From Epiperipatus broadwayi (taxonomy: Eukaryota; Onychophora; Udeonychophora; Euonychophora; Peripatidae): 64,000 bases of DNA. Position 1 is the stretch's first letter; each line of letters opens with the position of its first letter. Made by a program: the position numbers and the translations under genes. Below the pieces are notes generated by a model, which was not told the origin of the DNA, did not search any database, and saw only the letters and a program-made list of their open reading frames with translations. This document shows positions 1 through 11,632 of the stretch, piece after piece. Where the stretch lies: contig JAQFVV010000207.1 of the NCBI GenBank assembly GCA_028023455.1, forward strand, positions 526,208-590,207. Reading direction: 5' to 3'.

Positions 1-3000
1 TACATATAGATATCACTCGCAGGTGATTAAGAAATTATATGTTTTAACATTTATATTTTCATGAGCATTAAGATTACATTATAGATCAAGGTTAATTTGC
101 TCATGACCACCTATGTCCAGTTTATGTAATTTAATAGGGTCTAGATCTGCTCTAGGGCTAGCAGAAGTGATTATACATATTGATAAAGAATATGATATTT
201 TATTAAACATGAATACTTAATATTCTCTATATAGCTTATGTGCTTATAAAATTAGACTCGAATTCAGATCAAAGTTGAAAATACAATTATTATGGTGGGA
301 TGAACTGATGATTGGCAGTCAGACTTCAGATACCATGGCGTATAGAAAATATAAAGTCTGATATAGCCCTTGGGTCTCGAGAGTGCCTTTTTATGGGATT
401 TTTACCAAGTAACGGTTCTCTTTTTCACTGTATTCATTGCTGTGGAAATAAGATAACAACCTTTTAGTCAGGCGATCGAGCAATTTATTTGAGTGGGAGT
501 CTTATGCTCCGTGGCAGTCTCATGCTCCGTTCCTAAGGATGCAGAATGGGGAGGTTCGAATCCGTCCACCATCTGAAGAAGAAAATTGCCCAAACTAAAA
601 GTAATGGTGCAGCATGACCACGTGCAAACCATTAAAGAATACAGCAACAAATATATATATACGCCGTAGCGTTTCTTAAAAACACACTCGCATCGCTGAC
701 CACACCATATATTTAAAATTTTATGATGCTAAACACTAGTTTCCTTCATGAAACTACCGTATATCAGTTAATTAGGTAGCATGTATAATTATGCTATTAA
801 GGAAAAACTAGGAGTCTAATTTGTAAAGCTATCTATATAGGAATTTATAACTGTAGAAGTCCAGCATATTATTGGGCATTAAGATATAAAGTTATAGCTC
901 TATGCTGTATCTCAATCACTCCAGCTAAACATTAGTTAAATATCTCGAAAGCGAATCTATCTTAAAACAGCTGTACGCTTTTTAATTATCTCTTAAAACA
1001 AGATATTTTACCCCTTTCAAAACGGTTTTCTTTTGCATCCTAGACTCTATATTATTCTCTAGGTGTGAACCTGTAACGCCTTCTCACTAACCATTTAGTC
1101 AGTAATAAAATTCCGTTTTAAACAAATATGGCACTAACTACTAAGCAATGGAAAATCATAAAACGGCATAGATTTACTTAAAAAAAATTGTTAAGTTTAA
1201 TGAGCAGATATCTAAAATTTGACTCTGTTTTAGCATAGTTTGAAAATGAAATTGCAACGCAATTATTTTATATCTGATTGACCCAGTTCAAGACAAACTT
1301 AAGTTGTGTACAAGAATTAATTAAGGCAAATATTATTATTATATTAAAATATGTAAAAGCACATATCATAAGTTAAAATACGTAAAATAATCTAGAAACT
1401 TAATTATCATTTTAGAATGAAGCATTTAAAATTAGACACAATTTAGAATAAAGCATTTAAAATTATATGTAACAAGATTTATAATAATGAATTTAAAATC
1501 AATCACTTTAAGCAAGTCACAACTAAATAAGTCAGAAAACTGCAAATACGTTGAACTAGATCAATCGGAGATAACTTAGCAAACCAACACATAAATTAAT
1601 AAATACATAGAGTACGTAAATCAATAAATATGATATTAAATTAAATCAGGCAAGATTTTAAGGTGAAAACAAAAGAAATCAAAATTACATTTTAGTAGTG
1701 ATTTTAAGATTAAAATAAAGAAATAAGAATTACATTTAATAGTGTATTAAAATTTACATTATTGCTATGGCCATAGTTTTAGGAGTTATCGCATTTTATC
1801 CGAGTTATTAATCTTTAAGTAGAGGAAAGGTTTTACCGGACTCTTCTCTGCTGCTGCTTGTACTTGTTTCATGTTGAGGATGGGAACGGGCATCTACTTC
1901 CTATGGCTCTTCCCTCACTGCTTCCCGCATGGTAGACTCTTGGGTCAGAAAGGCAAGAAAAAATGCCTTCTACTCAAATTGCATCATAATTCACAAATTT
2001 TAACATAAGTTGTTGACTGAAATAATGTCCAACTTAATCCAAAATGGCTGCAGAGGCTTATATTATCAGCTTACCCCCCCCTCTTCTTGGTCATAATAAT
2101 TTTCTAGATTTGCTTTTCTAATTTTCTCGCTGTATTCCTAGAATCGTATAATTACTTTGTTTTTATTTCTTATAGTGAAGTTTTACAGCCGGTCATTCAC
2201 GACTTCTTTTTAATTACTCAGGATAATTTATTCCACAACTTAGTGTTACTTTTAGTTTTGTAATTAGGTCACACTACAGTGAGAAAGATTAAATTTTATA
2301 ATATCAATTTTTCGAAAACAAATCTATAAATGGAAAACATCTGGTTATATGTGTAACTTCATTATTTAATTTAGCAATATATGCAGAAATATACAATACT
2401 TTCAAATATTAATTTTCTTTAGAATATTTTAAGTAAATAAATTTATGTTTTAAATCTGTTAACATTATTCTTTCCTGCATATATGTAGTCTCGTGTTACA
2501 CATACAACACAGTTTTCATTAATTTACTCCTAGAAATATATGTGTGTGTATATATGGGTTTTTACATATACAGATACATCTTTTATCTTGTAGGCTTAAG
2601 ATATATGCACACATACATAATTAATACTTTTATATTTAAATCCAGCCTGATTTGGATATAATATTAACCTGATTTACGAGAATTTGGTGCTAGTTACTTA
2701 TATAGAAATACTACTATAGTATATAGTAGGTGAAATAGTAGGATTGACAAAGCTGACTGTTTCAAAGTTTAGATGACTTTTAATTTTCAATTTTTAATTC
2801 TTAAAGGAGAAGTTTTTATCTGCGAACTTTTATTTTTAATTTTATTTATTGGAATGTAACAAATAATTCTTAATGAACAAATAAAACATAAACTGTCCTG
2901 TAGTATTGCATGTGCTTAATATGGAATAGTATTAAAATTTTTTACTTCATTCCATATCAATGATGATGTTTAAATGTCCAAGTCACTACAGAGCGAAAGC

Positions 3001-4548
3001 TGACCTAAATTTTATTTAATATTAAACAAAATATTTTGTCTAACTTAATAATTTTCCCCTTTCACTTTCCAGCATTCAATTGTAATGGATTCTTCCAAAT
3101 TCTAGGTACATTTAAGCTACCAAGTATGGACATAAAATAAAACTAGAATTTTGCAAACCAATAGAAAAAATATATATAATAAATCAAAATGTTCATTAGT
3201 TCATCTTCGTTATTGTCCATGAGTTTAGCAATAATGTCTCTTATGGATACAGTCTATCTCTCTTCAAATCATCCTTCCATGGACCTGTTAAAATTCCTTG
3301 GTAACGTGCTTGAAACGATGGTTTCCATTTTCTGTTCTTCCCTTCTGGATCCATCTAGACACTTAGTGTATATCTGATGTTTCTTTATGCATTATATGGT
3401 TAAGTAGATTAAATCATCATGCTTCTCTGGTAGACTGTAGCAATCCAGTCCTATCACAATATTAATTTAGCCGGAATACATTGTGTAGCAGTTCATAATA
3501 GATTTAATTTTTCTTAATTTACTATTTGGCTATTAATGACTTACATAAGAAAAAAATACTTTATTGTTTATGTATATATGCTAGCAATGTTTTACTTCTC
3601 TTTTCTACATGCTCGAATAATAGCACACTTTTTATTTTTAAATTTCAATTTAAAATCAGTTCAGTTCTTTTGTCAAACCATACTGTACCGATCAAAATAG
3701 TATGCTCACTTAACAAGATTCAAATCTTAAGCAAAAGTACCTCGAATCCGATCATGTTCGAGATACACAGGTCTGGAGCAGTCCTAAATTCTAACCTATT
3801 TGCCTATTCTTCGAATCTCTGACCCAATGAACAACAATTCTGATAACTCAGTAAAATTATTTTAAATCCGTGCCCAGATGCAAAGCAAAGCGGTAGAGCA
3901 TAAGATCAGACTGATGATGATGATCGAGGTCGGAGTAGTCCAGTTATTACATTATTATAGTTATTTATTAATGTTAAGCTCTTAGCTAAAGAAAATAGTT
4001 CTAAATATTAACTAGAAAATAATAATTCAAAAACAAACCAGGATTTACATGAAATAGATATATTTATTAAATATTAAACAAACGCATATATATATTACAA
4101 AAGATTTAGGAAACATATGTATATTTTACCAAATAGTTTCATGCTTGGGACAGTACTATTTATTTACAAGACTTGGGAATTTGTTGTATAAAATCCCCTC
4201 TATCACTCATTTAATAAAGATAATTTTACAGATACAATTTTATAGTGTTTTATAACTTATGCAGAGTTAATAAGCTAATTAAAGAAAACTTTTGCTTACG
4301 GAGCATTGTGGATGCCGAAATTAAATATAAAAGATCGTGACAGTTTTAACAGTAAATGATTTATTTGATAATGGGCAAAATATATGATTTCAATCAGGTA
4401 TTTCTTAGGAGAACCATTATTTATACTTTTATTCGCATTGTTTGGAAAAGACGTCTTTTAGAAATAAGAAACAAACAATGCGCTTTATTACGAGAGTAAG
4501 TTATGCAATCATTAATATAAATTAGATTTACGTCTATAGGAATCGATA
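1..4548. other. AT-rich non-coding stretch, no gene seen
   Basis: Six-frame translation gives only short ORFs (under 100 codons) with no recognisable domain. Slightly GC-richer patches occur at about 470-660 and 1820-1975. The first contains a perfect RNA polymerase III B-box-like string at 553-563, but no convincing cloverleaf or poly(A) tail could be found around it. Short AT-rich microsatellite patches are scattered through the region. I see no gene. Confidence 0.6.
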
Positions 4549-4710
4549 ACGTTTTTGGTAAAGGTTTACTTTAGTGACCAGGGCATATTCGCCATCTAGT
4601 TTTTAAAATTAGAACTAAAATCTTACGTATCTGCTCTTATATTACATTTACAGTAAATATTTATTAATTAAAACGTAAAAGATAATAAATAAAAAAAATA
4701 ATTTACCTTT

Positions 4711-5230
4711 TTAAACATAATTATGCCCTATGCATAGCAGGAAGTTGGAGAAAAAGGCGGCAGTGCTATATCTACTGCGGAAGGCAAATTCTTGGAGGTA
4801 CGATGAAAATAAAGCCCTGCTGGTACCAGATTGGAATTTCAGCTTACGCTTGGCCCTCATCCACATATTCTCAATATTCTGGGTATGTATGTCTTGGTCT
4901 TCGGGATTCATGAAGTTGTCCTGGTCGACGACAACCGAATGCATGTACACCCCATTGCTAAGTCTGCAGATATTATTGTACGCAGCCCAGCCATCTGAAA
5001 TTATGTGAGTCCCTGGTAAAATGTACTGCTGGATTAGGGTCTCCAATGAGCCAGCCGTTCTATCCGCAACTTGTCAAGAAGCACTTCCTTGACCCTCTTT
5101 CAATACCACCAAAGACCCGATGCCCTCTATGTAGTCCCCCTGTGGTATTTTCTGTGGAAATAAAATGTTTCGTCGATTTTGATGACTAATGGCTCCCCAT
5201 TGTCATCTATTCCGCTGAGAACCATTGAGA
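4711..5230 (-). pseudogene. Merlin / ISXO2-like (IS1595-type) transposase, 5'-truncated and frameshifted
   Basis: The last 111 codons (5046 to 4711) are open and read as the C-terminal half of a DDE transposase of the ISXO2/IS1595 family. They include a 'PGTHIISDGWAAY' block with the second catalytic Asp, then 'HTQNIENMW' with the likely catalytic Glu, then a 'SYLQEFAFR' block near the end. Upstream on the same strand (about 5230-5047) the expected 'IDETFYFHRKYHRG' block carrying the first Asp and an 'FGGIERGSRKCFL' block can be read, but in different frames with a stop between them. The gene thus has at least two frame changes and no N-terminal zinc-binding region. It lies wholly inside the TIRs of the Merlin element. 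It is not functional as it stands. Confidence 0.88.
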
Positions 5231-5279
5231 TAGTTTAAATTCTTAAGTTATAAATGCCGATAGTTTAAATTCTTAAGTT
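5229..5279. repeat. Two direct copies of a 21-bp unit, 30-bp period
   Basis: The string GATAGTTTAAATTCTTAAGTT occurs at 5229-5249 and 5259-5279. It lies inside the Merlin element just upstream of the surviving transposase remnant. It is probably a local duplication that post-dates loss of coding function. Confidence 0.7.
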
Positions 5280-5505
5280 TCAAATAATTTAAACTAATTA
5301 TTTAAATTAAACTAGTGTAATTATTCCAACTTCTTTAAAATGGTATTTTTTTTATCTTTTACATTTTAATAAATTTTAATGTAATTGTAATGAAGTAGTA
5401 TATACGTAAGATTTTCGAATAATAATTTACTTATAATTTTGAAAACTAGAGGGCGAACATGATTTTTATGCTGTGGTCGCTAAAGTAAACCTTTACCACG
5501 TTTTT

Positions 5506-7011
5506 TAAAAGAAAGCAGCTTAAATCAATGAACTAAATGTATTTTTACGAAATGAATCATTATCTTTAACACATCATTGCGACTTATTCAGATTAGGCGG
5601 ATGGCGTTCAAATTAAAGACAAAAGTAACGGTACTAGCATACGTTAAAAAAATCTGGCCTTCATGGCGATTGTGGATATTTTATCATTTTAAAACATATT
5701 TGAAAAACGAACTTAGACTTGATATGTCCACGCATTCTGGCGGAGCGATATCGGAGGGATTGGGTTTGAGAGCCCAGAATCTGGATGCACTGTCTTCTGC
5801 AGCACATAATATCATAACCCTCATAAACTTTACATTCCACAGGAAGCATTGTACCTGATTATGAACGATTCTGAAAAGTAGGATGGGAGCTTTAGACATT
5901 CCCAATGACTAAACAATCGAGAAATGGAGAAGATAAAATGTCAGAATAAAGGAAATGTATGCCAGCAACGTTATTGGACATGAATATCATTTTATAACAT
6001 AATTTTCATATATTATTTTAGAACTTGGAAATTGTCTAACCTCTTGCGCAATTATCTGTTTTTCAATTCTGAGTCATTTAACAAATCATAATGAATAATA
6101 ACTTTTATTTATATTACTAAGCTAATAAAATTTATATTTGAATTCGATTCCCATATACGTATTAATTAAAGAATTTAGCCCTCTGGGCGATGGTAAGAAA
6201 AGGTAGAATTTTATATTAGGTGTCGCAATCTTTTATAAGAGCAACTAAACAACAAAATAAAATAAGCATCCACAATAAAATACTTTTAAGTATACAACCA
6301 ACCTAGCAAATGATTTCTATTTTAAATAAACAAATGAATATAATTTACTAATGAATTTAATTAAAGTCGCGAGATTGATTGATACCGACATATTAGAGAA
6401 AATAATACATATATTAAACAAAATAAATTGTATACATTTAATTGATACGCATAAAGTTATATAAACATAAATTAAGCGTGAAAGCAAACGTATATTTAGA
6501 ATTACATAAGTATTAATAAAGGATTATAGAGAGAGAGTTTACGAGCAAAACATCATAAATAGATCTATGAATTAATTTAGCTACAAACTGTAAATCATCT
6601 GAGAATGTTCGTATTAAGGCAGCTCTAAATTACATGATAAACCTCAGATATCAGCAGAGCTGCAGGTAGGTTGGCAAATCTACGTCATCTCTTATGGCGG
6701 TTCAGGTGGAATTTTGATGGCTGGTAGACTACTGTGAGAAGAAGAAAAAGGTGCTAGATTCCACTACTCACGCAGAACTTGTGTTGGCTTCTTAAGTAAT
6801 TCAACTCAACTCACTAAAAACTCCTCTGAACTCAACTAAAAACTGAAAGTAAACTCCCTTTGTTCTGTGGTTCCTTTTATAGACATTTTAATACTGCCCA
6901 GAATGCAATTTCATATACCAACCCTATCTCTATAATCCCTTTAAAAACAACATTTAATTAGCAACATGTTTTTATACAGATAAGGCTCGAAATACCATTT
7001 TTAGCTATTTT
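5506..7011. other. Non-coding stretch with GC-richer islands, no gene recognised
   Basis: Two patches have a more balanced base composition. One at about 5577-5940 has overlapping ORFs of 60-93 codons on both strands. The other is at about 6600-6900. No protein domain, splice pattern or transposon end could be recognised in either. They may be scraps of mobile elements. The rest is AT-rich. Confidence 0.4.
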
Positions 7012-7190
7012 AAATCATTCGACAACAACTGATAAACGATTTGTTTTCGATCTTAATTGCGATTGACAATTTTAATTAAAGGCAACAATCAGAATTCAAA
7101 TCATTTAAACAACTGATAAACAATTTGTTTTACGATTGTAATTAAGATTTATAAATTTTAATTATAGACAACAATCGACTAGTGATAAAG
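7012..7190. repeat. Two tandem units of about 86 bp
   Basis: Units start at 7012 and 7098. Both contain AAATCATT followed by an 'ACAACTGATAAAC(G/A)ATTTGTTTT' block, a diverged AATT-rich middle and a 'CAACAATC' end. Differences between the units show the duplication is not recent. No coding potential seen. Confidence 0.7.
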
Positions 7191-8643
7191 ATAATTTCAG
7201 TATTTCAAGCCTTCCCCATTTTTCTTTGTTGTTACATTAAATACACAGATATAAAAATAATTACAAATATATAAACAAATGTATTTTCCAGCAATAAAAT
7301 TATTGCTTTAGTCATAATATATAAACGCATCGCTCAAACTACTGTTTCATTTTTACTAAACAAAAATTAATTTTACTAATCTTTAGAATGATTTAGCATA
7401 CAGTGTGTGAGTGAATAGCATATATTTATAGCAAGGTCTGAATTGCGGACCCCTAGGAGGTTAGTATAGATGGTAAAACATGAAGCATCGATGATGATTA
7501 GACATCGATTGCTTCAATACGAATTTATCAAACTTTTCTGTTTAAATGTTGGTTGGAATTTCTTATAACTTTGCGCTACGAAGATTATACAAATAATTTG
7601 AAATGTTCAAACAAGTCATCCATCTTTTCTTGGATTTGAACATTCGATGTTCAAAAGTTGTTTTGTAATAGTGTAGATAAGGAATGTAAAATAAAAAGGA
7701 ATTAATATGGAATGTTTAAATAGTATTTGATTAAATTGTTAAATGATAGAAGTAAAATTTACATTAGTTTTTAAATAGATATAAAAATATAGAACGAGAA
7801 TGTAGATAATTGATATGAAAGTTTGATAAAATAGTTAGAGGAAATAAATTTGGGTTGGGTTAAATGGATTTAAGTTTTTTGTTTATTGGTGATTTACATG
7901 ATTTCTAATATTTTTGAAAATTTATACTTAATATGTAAAAAAGAAAGTTTTACAATAAAGGAAGTAGAGGGAGGGAGAAATAAGTAAAAATATAATTATG
8001 TATACTTAATGTTTTTTATGAGTTTGATGTGTTGGAAATGTATATGTGAATTTATGTATGTGTTCATTAGTTAATACTGTATATGGAAATAACGTTTTTG
8101 TAAAGACATAAGAAGTTTATGCATTTATTTATAATGTTCAAGAACATATATACTTTAAAAGAAAAAAGTGGTTGTTTAATTTGTCATTGTATAATATTAT
8201 GGTGTAATATATATTGTAGTAATAATCAACTTTACAAAGTTACTAGTTCAAAAAGTTTGGCACTTATAAATCATATTGTAATATTTTCTTTCTTTTATAG
8301 TCCCTTGGACTGGGACGAATTTATGAAATGAATGACATTAATAGATAATGGTAAGCCTATGTTTGTAAGAATGTGAATACATTCAATGAAATCTTTACAT
8401 TTGAAGATGCCTATGTGTTTATGACTTTTTGAAGCACCAGTCAGTGAATGCGGGTATTTTATTTGGGATTCGAATCTAAAAAAAAATTGAAATTTTTTCC
8501 AGGTAGCAGAGAATATTTAAGTAAACTTTTTAATTCCTGACAACTGAACCATAAGTCAATATAATTAGCCAGGAAATTGTTCATTTAAGTATTTTTAGCT
8601 AGATTGTACAAGATAACAAAACTTCTACACACTAGCAGTTTCA
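7191..8643. other. AT-rich stretch, nothing recognised
   Basis: Only short ORFs are present, and no motif, inverted repeat or tandem array stands out. Confidence 0.5.
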
Positions 8644-8727
8644 CTAACCTTATAATGTGTCAAAGCGTCGGCCGAGAGGCGAACCCCGGGACAACTGCTT
8701 GTAAGGCAACTGTGCTAACCTTATAAT
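8644..8727 (-). mobile_element. Truncated tRNA-derived SINE copy with 13-bp flanking repeats
   Basis: The core (8657-8714) resembles the SINE at 18421-18522: both carry a block around 'GCGAACC..CGGGAC.ACTGCTTGTAAGG'. On the minus strand this gives a B-box-like GGGTTCGC string. The core is flanked by identical CTAACCTTATAAT strings at 8644-8656 and 8715-8727, which look like a target-site duplication. However, the last bases of the right copy could also be part of the SINE itself ('GTGCTGACC' in the fuller copy). The A-box half is missing. Confidence 0.6.
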
Positions 8728-8980
8728 ATCTTTTCATTCACTGTTTTACTAAGAAAAATTGTTGGAGATTTTATTCTGGAGTAGGCTATTTAAAGATTCA
8801 ATTTTAAAAACTTGGCATTTCAAAAGACATTATCTTTCACATTTTATGTAGTCATACCTTTTTTAAGCCTTCCAATTTTTTCTTCTGATTCAGAAAATAA
8901 TTCTCCATAATCGATTGTTTTAATTTAAAAATAAATTTACAAAATTCACTCTCCGTAAGTCCGAATACGTACTGACCTAA

Positions 8981-9064
8981 ACATTACATGCAATCGCAAC
9001 ATTCTTTTAATAAGAATTGAAAACATTTAACGCAATCGCAACATTCTTTTAATAAGAATTGAAA
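8981..9064. repeat. Two tandem 42-bp units
   Basis: 8981-9022 and 9023-9064 are nearly identical 42-bp units sharing 'CAATCGCAACATTCTTTTAA'. Only a few bases differ near the start of each unit, so the duplication is fairly recent. Confidence 0.85.
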
Positions 9065-10129
9065 CAAATATTTGATTGGTAGAATTAGTTTCTTATATAT
9101 TTTTTCAACCAATAAGCATTGACATAATAAATTATTTTGCATCTAATGCTCGCATGCTCCGATTTAGTGCCCACCATTTTAAAAAGCCTTGCAAACGTTG
9201 AGGTAGTTTTTTTTTCCCCATTTATTTTTTACATTAAAGTATATACTTGAAATTATTATTTGAGAATTTTTTATTTAAAAGAAATCAATGTTACGAAAAA
9301 GTAAATCATTAATTCTGAATATTTTTATAAGTTAGTTTGGTGGTTGTTTGTATATGTAATGAACTTGTCGAAATTAGTATTATTCTTTTCTTCGCATAAA
9401 CTGATTTTTAAATTTTAACGTCTGATAAATGATCAGCAAGAAAGTTAAAATAAGTTAAGCCAACAAATTATTTTTACAACTACAGTATTTGCACTATACG
9501 TTTTACCCTCCAACGTTATTTGTAAATGCCATAAATGTTACCCAAAATAGAATCATCCGTTTTACCAATTACTCTTATTTAATATTTATTTCTCTATCCC
9601 CTTTCCCCACTAAAACCATGGAAAAAATTGTGCATTTTTGTTTGTACAAATTTAAAATTTTTGGTCGCTATATCCGAACTTATTCGTTGAAAGACTCAAT
9701 GTTTAAACAAATCTTTTTCAGCAAGACGGCAAGGGTATGTGCCGCTCTCAGACTCATTTATTGTTGCCTTTTCCCGATGTTGTCATCAAAATTTAAAATG
9801 ATAGACAAAAAATTTTCATGTATTTTTGCAACTTTGAAAATGTTGAAAATAAAAAACAATCGCACAACATATTTTTGCTTTTCAGTCGTTATAATTTGTA
9901 ATACATATTTTTTTTAGCAAACAAATCTTATATCATGATAAAAACAATTATAATAAAAATTGCACGTATCTACTTTTCTAATCCTTTTATAAGCAAAATT
10001 CTTGCTTTATTGATAACATTTCCAATCCTACCAATCGTTCTTTACGAATTCCCTTACGTAGGTCAATTAATTTTAATTTGCAAGAAATTGGTATTAATAA
10101 TATACATAAAGTTGTAATTAAGTTTGTGA
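9065..10129. other. AT-rich stretch with a 142-codon ORF of unknown status
   Basis: A plus-strand ORF at 9489-9917 (142 codons) is longer than most chance ORFs here. It is rich in Phe, Ile, Lys and Ser, with no recognised domain, convincing signal peptide or repeat. A second ORF follows at 9935-10117. In DNA this AT-rich I would not call either a gene without transcript evidence. Confidence 0.3.
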
Positions 10130-11632
10130 TATGTTGCAATTAAATTTTGATTTATAATTAAAGATCTTGCAGACTAATTTCAGATTTTAATAGAGTAGTA
10201 AATATTTCCAATTCCATCAATATGAAATTTTAATTTATTTATTTCAGATAATGTAATTTTTAAATCCTTGCATTGTTTTAATATTTTTTCAAATATACAA
10301 CTTAATTGCATTAACCTAATTTGCGAAGTAGATAATGTTTTGCCTATTTATGCATTGAAACACCTTTGATTTTTTTTCCAATATCTTATATACATTCATC
10401 TTTGATTTCATAAATTGTTTTTTTATCCTACATCTTGGTTCATTGTCAATTATAAAACTAACTGATTTTTCAAGTTCATCCATCATTACCTGGAGTTTTT
10501 CATTTCTTCATAGATTTAATTGTATGTCTCACATCTTCATTTAAAATACACCAGCAATTCAGAAGATATAGTAATTATAGGAGTTACCTTTCTTTGTTCC
10601 TTATTGCTGTATAATTCTTGATAGAACTCTTCTACATATTTTATGATGTCATCTCTCTTTTTAGTAATAATTCCATCTTTTTGCTAATTGCAGAAATAAA
10701 TTTCCTACTAATATCAAGATGTTGTTTTACACTCGTGAGACTTATTCTCTTCAGTAGTTTTCCTTTCTATTTCACAATTATATTTTCTTACATCATAATC
10801 AACTCTTTTTCTTATCATTTTTCAGAATTCTAGATATTCAATTTTTAATGCATCATTTTGTATATATTTTCATATTCATTCTTTTCTTCATAAATTGTTG
10901 TCTTAGAAATTTTACTGGTAATTTTTAATGCATCATTTTGTATATATTTTCATATTCATTCTTTTCTTCGTAAATTGTTGTCTTAGAAATTTTACTGGTC
11001 TAATTGCTGCTTTTCTGTATCAGCTATCATTGTTGCAGTTTTTAAAAGTGTAGCAGTTATCTGGCTATTAATTTTGTTCAAATCTGAATTATGTCCAAAA
11101 TCTGTTAATATTTGAAAATTAGTAATATCAACTGTGAATACTGTTTTTCTTAATTTTTGTCTCTAGTTTTGCATTAACACATTATCTTATATCTCACTAA
11201 TCAATGATCACTTCCTGTGTTGAATTTATTAAGAACATTACAATCTTGAAATGCATATTTTATATTAAACTAAAGATTATCAAATTGTGATGTATCTTCA
11301 TTTGAATGATTTCATTTCCATTTAGCATTTTTTTTCAAAGAAGAATTCATAATATAAAGTTGTTTTTTTTTTTTTTCAAACTCCACAAGCCAATGTTTTT
11401 TCTCATTTCTATTAGCATATCCAAATGTAACTACAGCAGTTTCAGTTTGTCACTTCTAGCATTAAAATTTCCCATGACAATTTTAAAATGTTTGATCCAA
11501 TTAAAAATATTTTGTATATCCATATAATAATCTACTTCTTCATCACAATGAGAACTTGCTGAGTCATAAATGTGAATTATATGCATTTGGTATCCACCAT
11601 TAAGTTGAGTAAATAATCTTGACTCTCTATCT
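10130..11632 (-). pseudogene. Degraded RTE-like (BovB/RTE type) LINE, endonuclease to start of RT
   Basis: Reading the minus strand from 11632 downwards, familiar RTE-type blocks appear in order. At about 11600-11490 is the endonuclease segment with 'SSHCDEEVDYYMDIQ' and 'FKIVMGNFNARS', where the family normally has a GDFNA motif. At about 11240-11190 is 'NKFNTGSDH', the SDH motif close to the endonuclease end. At about 10570-10480 is 'VRHTIKSMKK' followed by 'KTPGNDG', the usual entry to the reverse transcriptase domain. Stops and frame changes interrupt it throughout. The sequence further left gives no readable RT core. The 5' part of the element is cut off at 11633, where a hAT terminal repeat begins. 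Orientation and type are well supported; the boundaries are approximate. Confidence 0.8.
10840..10999. repeat. Near-identical 80-bp tandem duplication
   Basis: 10840-10919 and 10920-10999 differ at about one position (TTCATAAA versus TTCGTAAA). The duplication lies inside the much more degraded RTE-like relic, so it is far younger than that element. Confidence 0.9.

Larger units (their letters stand above)
4549..5505 (-). mobile_element. Merlin-type DNA transposon with TIRs and 8-bp target duplication
   Basis: The element spans 4557-5497 (941 bp). Its ends are inverted repeats: 4557-4604 begins GGTAAAGGTTTACTTTAG and 5442-5497 is its reverse complement with a few differences and a small indel. 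Both sides are flanked by the same 8 bp, ACGTTTTT (4549-4556 and 5498-5505), a target-site duplication. Merlin elements are known for 8-9-bp duplications, TIRs starting with G residues, and a transposase related to bacterial IS1016/IS1595 (ISXO2-like). The interior carries such a transposase on the minus strand, so superfamily, ends and duplication agree. The element is shorter than a full autonomous copy would need to be, because the N-terminal part of the transposase is missing and the rest is frameshifted. It is therefore a defective copy. Confidence 0.9.

Noticed and set aside
540-600. Possible tRNA or SINE B box (GGTTCGAATCC at 553-563)
   Set aside because: The box is perfect, but no acceptor pairing, convincing A box, poly(A) tail or target duplication could be found around it.
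4730-5008. Plus-strand 92-codon ORF in the Merlin element
   Set aside because: It is the antisense shadow of the transposase remnant, whose domain blocks are clear on the minus strand.
5577-5905. Overlapping ORFs of 62-93 codons on both strands in a GC-richer island
   Set aside because: ORFs on both strands at once are expected when local GC rises. No family match was recognised.
9489-9917. 142-codon ORF as a host gene
   Set aside because: Composition follows the AT-rich background, no domain or signal is recognised, and no splice or neighbour context supports it.
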